A stretch of 64,000 nucleotides of DNA from Puccinellia tenuiflora. Lineage: Eukaryota; Streptophyta; Magnoliopsida; Poales; Poaceae. Positions 56,111-64,000 of the stretch are shown here, piece after piece (the stretch's first letter is position 1; each line of letters begins with the position of its first letter). Where the stretch lies: contig QRDG01000473.1 in assembly GCA_012064385.1 (NCBI GenBank), positions 2,319,028 through 2,383,027 of the forward strand. Direction: 5' to 3'. The notes beneath the pieces were generated by a model. It searched no databases. It had not been told where the DNA came from and saw nothing but the letters and a program-made list of their open reading frames with translations. The translations under genes and the position numbers were made by a program.

Positions 56111-58510
56111 TCGCAATCATCCTTCTCATTGATGAAGTCTTTATATATGTACTCATCTAATTGCCCGTAATCTTACTCATCATCAGAAGAATACATTCCT
56201 ATAAAACTAATAAGAAGAAAAACAGGTCCGTCAATTAGCCGAACACATGAAGGGCGAGTTGTATGTCCAGCGGCATAAACGTACCGGGAGCGTGATATGG
56301 GAGCAGCTGAGCATGTCCGGGGAGATGACGAAGTACAGGGAGGGTCCGGACGTGTCCACTGTAGGTTTGGGGTGGTGGCGTTGCTAGGTTGGGAGCGACG
56401 GGCGCGGTAGGAGACGACACGAGAGAGGGGAATAGGAGGAGGGACTCGGCGAGGGTTCGGACCGATTTGGGACGATTTGGTGTGGGTCCAGGCAGGTCAA
56501 ATCCGATGAGGCAGGCGTGTCTAGGTAGCCCCATTTCCGCCCCACATATGGATTGGGTATGAGGGTTACCGACAACCCGGACATTTGGGCTGACTATGGA
56601 TGGTCTGGTTGCATGGGTGGGTGTTTCCTGTCCCGGTAGCCCCATTTCTGCCCACATATGGAGGGGCAAAGAAGAACGGGGTGCCGAGGGTGGGAGGCTT
56701 TTTCGTCAGGATAATGAGACCACCCGGCGCCTTTATCTTCTTATAATTTCCTTTGTCTTCATCGTCGAGCGAGGATGGGATGCACCTCGTCAGAGTTGGG
56801 CCCGACATGACCGGACACACCGGATCAGAACAATAAACTTGGGGTTGAGGACAGGGGCGAAGAAGAAAGGGGTGCCGAGGGTGGGAGGCTTTTTCGGCGG
56901 GATAATGAGATCGCCCGGTGCCTATTGGTAGCACGAAAACCTAAATAATCTTGCCACTTTCCACAAATTCTAAGCTGCTAGTTCTTTGTGCACTGCCGAG
57001 AGAGATCACGGATATTGGCCTCCCAGATATAGCATGAAAGTGGTGATGGTGGCTGCTAGAATCTAGAAACGTTTGTATAGAAGCTCTGATATCATAAAGA
57101 ACATGATATAAAGAAATTACTGAATATTCTGCTGCGCCTCGTGAGAGAGTATACATGACGGTGCAAGACTAGAGAGCAAGAAGGATACGGACTTGGGAGT
57201 ACAGGATGTTCTGCCTAGAGAATTCTAATCTATCAATTGAGCCTCATGGGAGATTTATACACGTACGTATCTGCATGGAAAATGCTGGACTGACACCGGT
57301 CAGAAACAAGGCTACACGCATGTCCTAGTTGTGGGGACTGGGGTTACTGAATGCTTCATCTCCCCAACAACCACAAACATACCGGACATCTTTTTATTGT
57401 CGAGATGCCAATAGACCGTTCGGATTGACATCTCGCCGCTCCCTAGTCACGGCGTCAATAGACGCGTCGCATTGGTTCATTTTTGTCTCGAATTTAAACA
57501 TACGAATGAAATAATTTAAATTTTATATTGTTTTTAACATATGAAATTAAAATAAATTAAAGTTTAACAATCTTTAAGCGGCCAATCCTTTGAACATTCA
57601 CAAATGCTCCATTAGATCGTGTTGAAGTTGATTATGAACAACTTAATCACGAATCTCCGTATGCATAGTAAGGTATTCACCAAAATCCGCAGTCACGTTA
57701 TGATCAATAACGGCTAGAGTACCCTGGCTTTGAGGCAACGATTCTGGTTCAAATCGTCCACTCTCATATCTGCATAGCTTTAACAATCTTGCTAGTAATA
57801 AGGTAGAGCATATCTTTTGTCAGGTAGCATGTGAAAGTCGACGTAGACGGAAGGTAAATTGCACAAACTACAACGTGCGAAGTCCAAGATGATACGAAGA
57901 TATTGAAGGTTTTGCTAGTAGAACTGAGTTGAAGTGATTCCATTCCAAATGAGTACACATATGCAACTTAGGCCGTATGTGTAGTTAAATCTGAACCAAT
58001 GAAGCCTCCCAGCCTGACATGTAGCACGGAGTGTCTTATCACACCACACAATGAATGTTCAGAATCCTCGGTTGATTCAGGTGTTCAACAAACTAACTCA
58101 GGCCTCTTGGATATCCCATGGCCAGATCAAACAACATAATCTAGACTTAGCCACCATCCAAGAACCCATCAGCTCGAATCTCTATAAATGGATAGACGGC
58201 GATTCTTGAAGAGCAAGGTAGCAAATCCAAGCTCATGAACCGTGTAACCAACAGTTTTTTTTTTTTTTTGGCAGTCTTCGAACTTCCTCGGGACTTGTTC
58301 TTACCAGAGAGATGTAATTCGGTGATTTGTACATAGATAAGTGATGATGGTACCTAGGTAAGTAACAAAGAAAAACTATAATTATCAAAAGAGGGCAGAG
58401 CACAAGAGAATGTATAAAGGTCTGATGGTAACTCTAATAAATACTACCGATCTTCCATTACCCTATAACAAGATGATAATGCAGTACTTGGTGCAGTCCT
58501 GTCAATCACC
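56111..58510. other. Intergenic, with 67-bp repeats; 3' flank of second Ulp1 gene
   Basis: Two copies of a ~67-bp block (56665-56731 and 56856-56922, containing GTGCCGAGGGTGGGAGGCTT) occur 191 bp apart. Another short block around TAGCCCCATTTC is repeated at 56526 and 56636. This may be the far end of the broken Harbinger element. From about 56940 to 58510 no gene is recognised. Confidence 0.55.
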
Positions 58511-61500
58511 CTAATATGCAACTCTGGTATTTCTATCCCTGCAGAGGCATTAAAAAGGGCAACAACATCACAACTGAACGTGCAGAAAATAAAGATATCA
58601 CAAGAAACGTACGCTCGAAATGAATCAATGTCCTTCTGGAATTTTTCTAGTTCTTCTGAATCGAACATGACATCCATAGGCTAAATCATACATACAGGAG
58701 AAAAATTAGTAAAGAAAACAGGTATAGGTAGGGAAATATATAAAGGTTGAATTGTGGTGAGAATTGACAAATCTAACTCCTCTAAGAAATTTCCGCTAAA
58801 AATAACCTCTCTTCAAAAATTTAACCAAATAACCCTTTTGCTCATCGCCATCCTCCACAGCGTTCAACTTGGTTATCTTAAGCCACATACCTCAGCGTTG
58901 GAAAAAACTTGGGGATTTTCATGATCAAACAAAAACTTATACCCCAACACCACGGTTCAAGGAGTTGAGGTCTCAACGCCTAGATCCATGACCATAGAAA
59001 AAAATAGCATTTCCACGAGCAAAACGAAGATTTATACCTCAACACCATGATCCGTGGTGTTCAAGTACAACAACTCGGCACCACGGGTCATGAAAGCGCT
59101 AAGTTTTTACCAACGCCGAGGTACAGTGTGACATAGCCAAATTCAACGCCATGAAGGATGGCGTTCAGTAAAAAGGGTTAGATTTGGGTAAACTTTGGGA
59201 GATGGGTTATTTTTGGCTGAACTTTTCACAAAGTATCAACTTTGTCACTTCTTAGTGAAATGTGTGACGCACCAGCTGGCTGAAATCTTCTCCCAATTTT
59301 TTGTTTTGAAGGAAACAGTAGATAAAGAAAAGAACATATGTACCACTTTCATCCCCAGTTTGTTGTGGCACCTGCAAAGTTGTTTCAGATGTGCCATGAT
59401 GAGAAAGTGAAATCAGAAGCAATGATGTAGGCGTGAAAAATGACTTTGAGGTGTTAAATAAAATACCTCAGGAAATTCAAGATGGACTTCATTTATGAAC
59501 TGCTCTATGTCTTGCCGTTCTTCAGTTTTTAAAATATCAACAATCAATCTGGTAATACAGGTGAAGAAAACAAAATAAACCCACGATATTGTATAACACA
59601 AGGTTGCCAACTATGTGCTATGAGAAGGGTAAATCATATCCTCAAAAAGACCGTTTATATGATCATCTTAGAGGCCATTAAAAATAAATATCGAGGAATC
59701 GGACCTTTTGATGGTTGATTGCAAATTTACCAGATCTGTTGTTTTGAGTGAATCCAGCAGAAGCATACGAGGTTTTTTCTTAGTATCCGAGTAGTTTGTC
59801 TCACCGAAATTGCATAAGACAAGGAGGTTCCAGTGTCCCCTATATTGAAGAAAGTGCGAATATGATACTATATTAGACAAGCAAAATATACCACTTCACA
59901 AAGTACTAACGAGAGTATACCTACCACCATACAATAGGGACAAAAACATATTGTCTTGAGAATATCTTCTTAGCCTTTATCCACTTAAGGACGTTTGATT
60001 TATTATCCCCGCTGTTATACATGTAAAACCATATCGAATCAAAGTATACATATGCACTCTTCTTATCTTCATCTATTCGCTTCCAGAGATCCCTATACAC
60101 AAAATTATAGGAGCAAATAAGAAAACCTAGTGTTGAAAAAAGAAGAAAATTAAAACGAAAGCAAGACATACTCCATGTACGATTCAAGAATATCGGTATC
60201 CAATTTGTCTTCGTTCGTTTTGTTCCTCCTGCTATTTGCGATGCGCTTTGAACTTCTTTTTGAGAGGTGGTCATCACCACAAGAGGGTAATACATTTCTG
60301 TTCCTGCAGACACATAAAAAGGGCAACAAGATCATGACTGAACGTGCAGAAACTATATAGTACCTAGTACGAGAAACATACGCTCGAAATGAGTCAATGT
60401 CCTTCTGGAATTTTTCAAGTTCCTCTGAATTGAACATGACGTCCTTTGACTATATCATACAGACAAAAGAAAAATTAGTAAAAGAAAAAACAGATATAGG
60501 TAAAAAAAATATAAAGGTTGAAATGTGTGATGCACCAGCTGGCTGAAATCTTCTCCCAGTTTTTCGTTCTGAAGAAAACAGTAGATAAAGAAAAGAACAT
60601 ATATGCCACAATCATCACCAGTTTGCTGTGGCACCTGCAAAATTGTTGAAGTACCAATGTGCCACGATGAGAAATTGAAATCAGATGCAATTATGTAGAC
60701 GTGAAAAATGAATTCGAAATGTTAATGAACATACCTCAGGAAACTCAAGATGGACCTCTTTTATGAATTGCTCGCTGTCTTGCCGCTCTTCAGTTTTAAA
60801 AATATCAACAATCAATCTGGTAATAGCAGTGAAGAAAACACAATTAAACTACGATATTCTAAGCATAACACAAGGTTGCCAACTATGTGCTATGGGAAAT
60901 GTAAATCATGTCTGCAAACAGACCGCTTCTATGATTATTTTGGAGGCCTGTAAAAAGAGATATAAAGGAATCAGACCTTTTGATAGCTGATTGCAATTTT
61001 ATCTGATTTGTTGTTTTGAGTGAATCCAGCAGAAGCATACGTGGTTTTTTCTTAGTATCCGAGTGGTTCGCCTCACCAAAATTGCATAAGACAAGGAGGT
61101 TCCAGTGTCCCCTATGGTGAAGAAAATGCAAAATTTATACTGATTAGACAAGCAAAACAGGTCATTTCACAAAATAAGAATGAGAGTAATTAACCTACCA
61201 ACAAACAATAGGGACAAAAACATATTGTCTTGAGAATATGTTCTTAGCCTTTATCCACTTAAGGACGGTTGATTTATTACTCCCGCTGTTGTACATGTTA
61301 AACCATAGAGAATCAAAGTACACATATGCACTCTTCTTATCTTCGTCTATTCGCTTCCATAGATCCCTAGGCACAAAGATAGAGAAGCAAATAAGAAAAC
61401 CTAGTGTGGAAAGAAGAAGAAAAAGAAAGACAAAAGCAGGACATACTCCATGTACAATTCAAAAATATCGGTGTCCAACTTGTCTGTGTTCATTTTATCC

Positions 61501-63225
61501 CTCCTGCTATTTGCAACGCGCTTTGAACTTTTTTTTGGGAGAAGGTCATCACCACAGGAGGGTAATACATTTTTGGAGCTGCCCAGTGTCTTCATGGTTT
61601 CCCTTCTGCTTGTTCGAGAGCACTTGCTTTTGCACTCTACAAGCAGAAGTAGAAATTACAAAGAAAACCAAGATACAGATACATATCTACTAGACAGAAA
61701 TATCATGTCACAGACTTTTTATAGTTCTTAGTTATTCATGCTAAAAGTCTACCCAGAAATTCGTCTTACATCATTATATGCTTTGCATGTCCCAAGCAAA
61801 CCCACAATCAGCAAACAAGTTACATTTAAAGTCCATTTCCCTCTTGTTATTTTGCTACTCAATTCAGGAAATCATCTTCAAAGTTACCTTTAGGGCTGAG
61901 CTAAAATAAAATAAGATGCAGTATTAAGCATCTGGCATAATTAATAATCAGATCCACATTAACCGAGCATAAGAAGAGAGAGCAGTTGCACTCTTTTCAA
62001 AGAAAATGGCAGAATGGTTCATGAATGGTGAGAAAAATACCACTCATCCAAAGAGTTAATAATCTATGCTGCATAAGCATAGATGCAAGTTATGTTACGA
62101 TTTACATAATGAAATGTTCTACTTCCTAGCTACATATGAATATTCGCAAGAAGCAAGCAAACAATCTAGTCCTCTTAATGAAATTGAACAAGCAATCCCT
62201 TCTGTTACAGCATCCAATGTATGTGACAGCGCACCAGCCTAGAATTTGATCCTCCACAGTAGACACACTAGGTTATGATTTACCAACTAAATTGCTACCT
62301 ATGCAAGCACCAGATAGAAAAATGAACCCCCCCAAAAAAAAGGAGGAGAGGATCTTTCCCGGGCCTCTACATTGTTCGCACACAAGCCTTCACATTTATC
62401 CCAAAGTTGCCAGCTTTGGCTCTCGCAAAAATCGGCTCACGACGGGAAAAATAAAATGACAAATAGATTGTCAAAAACATGGCCAGCTTCAGCAGAACAA
62501 ACCAGAATACAATAAAAATTAAAAGCCAAAACACCTACGGAGCTAATCATGGGATCATTCACCTCGGAAAGCAGATTGCCATCTTTCAAGACAACCTTCA
62601 AAACAGGTACCCTCCGTTTTTTAATATAAGACGTTTTAGGAAGCTAATTTAGCTTCCTAAAACGTCTTATATTAATGCACAGAGGTTGATGCAGGAAGCC
62701 ATCGAAATGGGCATTGGAACCACAAATATTTACAAAGCTGATACATAAGCATATGAAGCTAGAGTGGCCCAGATTTAGTTCCAGATACCGTCCTTAAAGA
62801 TCCAGACCACTAAACATCATTGATTTACAGAATCACATCACATTTAATTCCAGATACGGATACATAACGAACCCCCAGAAAGCTTCTCCACTTTTACGAA
62901 ATGAAACAAGGATCGAGCGACGGCACCTAACCCCAGACTACACAACGAGCATTCTCTCTGTCCTGCCACCCAAAATGGCACCGCCAGTCCGCCACCGCAT
63001 CATTAAGACATTAACCATCGGTGCTACCGAGAAACCGACAGAGAATCGGCACGGATCCGCACCACGGCAACGAGCAGAGCAGGAATCACAAGGACAGGCA
63101 TAATCGCTCGAAGAGGGAAAAGGTGGGGAAGACTGAGCGCGCTCACCCTCGCCGTCGTCGCTGTCGAGGTCGACGAACACCTGGGTGCGGCTGCCGCTGC
63201 GGCTGCGAGTGCTGCGGCGAGGCAT
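58511..63225 (-). CDS. Ulp1-type protease with two tandem catalytic domains
   Basis: Fourteen exons: 63147-63225, 61447-61636, 61199-61366, 60977-61111, 60735-60816, 60536-60634, 60382-60443, 60172-60303, 59925-60092, 59705-59839, 59467-59548, 59273-59371, 58613-58680 and 58511-58538; 508 aa, TAG stop, no frame break. Exons 3-7 (domain 1) and 9-13 (domain 2) match in length (168, 135, 82, 99, 62/68) and sequence. Domain 1 has His148, Asp175 and Cys227 (GDDCG). Domain 2 keeps His374 and Asp401, but the Cys position is Ser453 (GDESG), so it should be inactive as a cysteine protease. Exon 8 joins the start of a final exon to the body of exon 2. The N-terminus holds VFVDLDSDDGEG, a possible SUMO-interacting motif. 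Acceptor of exon 13 (TTTAG at 58681) is shifted 6 nt from the position used in domain 1. Confidence 0.78.
58785..59229. repeat. MITE-like insertion in intron 12 of the two-domain Ulp1 gene
   Basis: About 445 bp absent from the equal intron of the first domain. The ends are imperfect inverted repeats of about 50 bp (GAAATTTCCGCTAAAAATAA at the left; GAAAAGTTCAGCCAAAAATA on the other strand at the right). No coding capacity. Confidence 0.7.
61637..63146. other. Intron 1 of the two-domain Ulp1 gene
   Basis: 1.5-kb intron with no ORF of note. It contains a short perfect palindrome (62621-62675). Confidence 0.65.
62621..62675. repeat. 27-bp perfect inverted repeat, 1-nt spacer
   Basis: Arms 62621-62647 and 62649-62675 are exact inverted complements beginning TTAATATAAGACGTTTTAGG. 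The flank CTCCGTTTT at 62612 suggests a collapsed Stowaway-type MITE. Confidence 0.9.
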
Positions 63226-63490
63226 GGCGGCGGGATCTCTAGAGTGGGGGGCGATTACTAGGGTTTGATTAGCTGATTCGGCGGGAGTCGGAAGAGATTG
63301 GCGACGGCGAGCTCGGGTTTTGGGAGTGGGGAGCGAAGGGGGCTCGGGTTTGACGCATGGCTGTTGTCAACGCGGTTTGGTTTTAAATGCTGGAAGCTGG
63401 GAGGTGTGACCACTGAGTTTTTTTGTTTTGTTTTTATCAGTGAGCATTTCTACCGGGAACGACTTGACAAATCTCTAGGTCATATACTTA

Positions 63491-63551
63491 CTCTGATTTA
63501 AAATAAGTGTCATAGTTTTGAACCAAAACTGTGACACATTATGGATTGGAG
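63491..63551. repeat. Small Stowaway MITE
   Basis: Starts CTCTGATTTAAAATAAGTGT after TA and ends ACATTATGGATTGGAG, with the arms GTCATAGTTTTG and CAAAACTGTGAC nearly complementary around a centre of about four bases. About 61 bp. Confidence 0.7.
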
Positions 63552-64000
63552 ATAGTACATATGTTCAATTATTTATTTTTATTTTTTAGAGAGTGCGAAT
63601 TGAGCATTGACCGCCAGGGTTTGAGTCCCCGACTGGTCCGTGGTGCTTCTTTTTAAAAACAAAATCAACTAGGGCTAGTCCCTGATGGTCTCATTTTTAT
63701 TTTTTTGGAAAGTTTTTTTGTTGCGAAAAGATAAACCAATTTGATAAGCACAATAGTACAAAGAATCTTGAAGTCATAAAAGTTACAAATAAGCTTGTAC
63801 CATCTAGCCATGACTATAAGCACTGTAGCGGCGTGATGGCGTACTCGCCCTTCACTCGTCAGAGCCGAATAGAACTTTCTGTGGTAGAGTTTGTTATAGT
63901 AGACAAATAGGAAATCACCGTGCTAAAAGTTTCGAAGAACCAGCGCACCACAATAGCAACCATCACTAATGATGACAATCGCAAATCGATAGAGGCAGAC
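63552..64000. other. Intergenic, no gene seen
   Basis: AT-rich, upstream of the two-domain Ulp1 gene. Nothing recognisable. Confidence 0.5.

Noticed and set aside
1..64000. CRISPR array, bacterial operons or phage
   Set aside because: The whole window is plant nuclear DNA; repeats found are transposon-related or hairpin arrays without spacer structure.

Overview
Plant nuclear DNA, almost certainly from a grass, most likely a pooid cereal or forage grass. The evidence is the mix of Tat-lineage Ty3/gypsy, CACTA, hAT, PIF/Harbinger, Stowaway and Helitron sequences, genes with GT-AG introns, the GC-rich 5' end of the intronless PPR gene, and plastid fragments. The species cannot be fixed from the sequence alone.

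Layout. 1-20167 is a tandem pair of Tat-type gypsy retrotransposons. The 3' part of an upstream copy (A, 1-8317) runs into an LTR (8318-8873) that also serves as the 5' LTR of a second copy (B, to the LTR at 19609-20167). B keeps an open gag-protease frame but its pol is broken. Both copies carry a spliced gene on the antisense strand between pol and the 3' LTR, with matching exon structure. In A its exon 4 is split by a 3.2-kb CACTA element that itself holds an array of hairpins. 20168-36068 is an intergenic stretch of nested DNA transposons, with a tRNA-Lys(UUU) gene, a candidate U13-like C/D snoRNA gene under a USE/TATA promoter, and a two-piece plastid insertion (rps12 and trnS-GCU).

36831-63225 holds four host-type genes: an intronless PPR protein of the PLS-E/E+ type (+), a 471-aa serine carypeptidase-like protein (serine carboxypeptidase, ten coding exons, -), and two related Ulp1-type cysteine protease genes (-). 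The first Ulp1 gene is a single-domain protein (279 aa, eight exons). The second has an in-frame duplication of the whole exon block, giving 508 aa with two catalytic domains, the second of which has Ser in place of the catalytic Cys. Between them lie a Helitron-like region, LINE 3' ends and a dead Harbinger transposase.

How the parts relate. The two Ulp1 genes share exon sizes, splice phases, a motif resembling a SUMO-interacting site near the N-terminus and similar 5' flanks, so they are local duplicates. I see no operon-like relation among the other genes. Exon coordinates were worked out by hand from splice signals, phase and comparison between copies. Family assignments come from motif recognition and not from searches.
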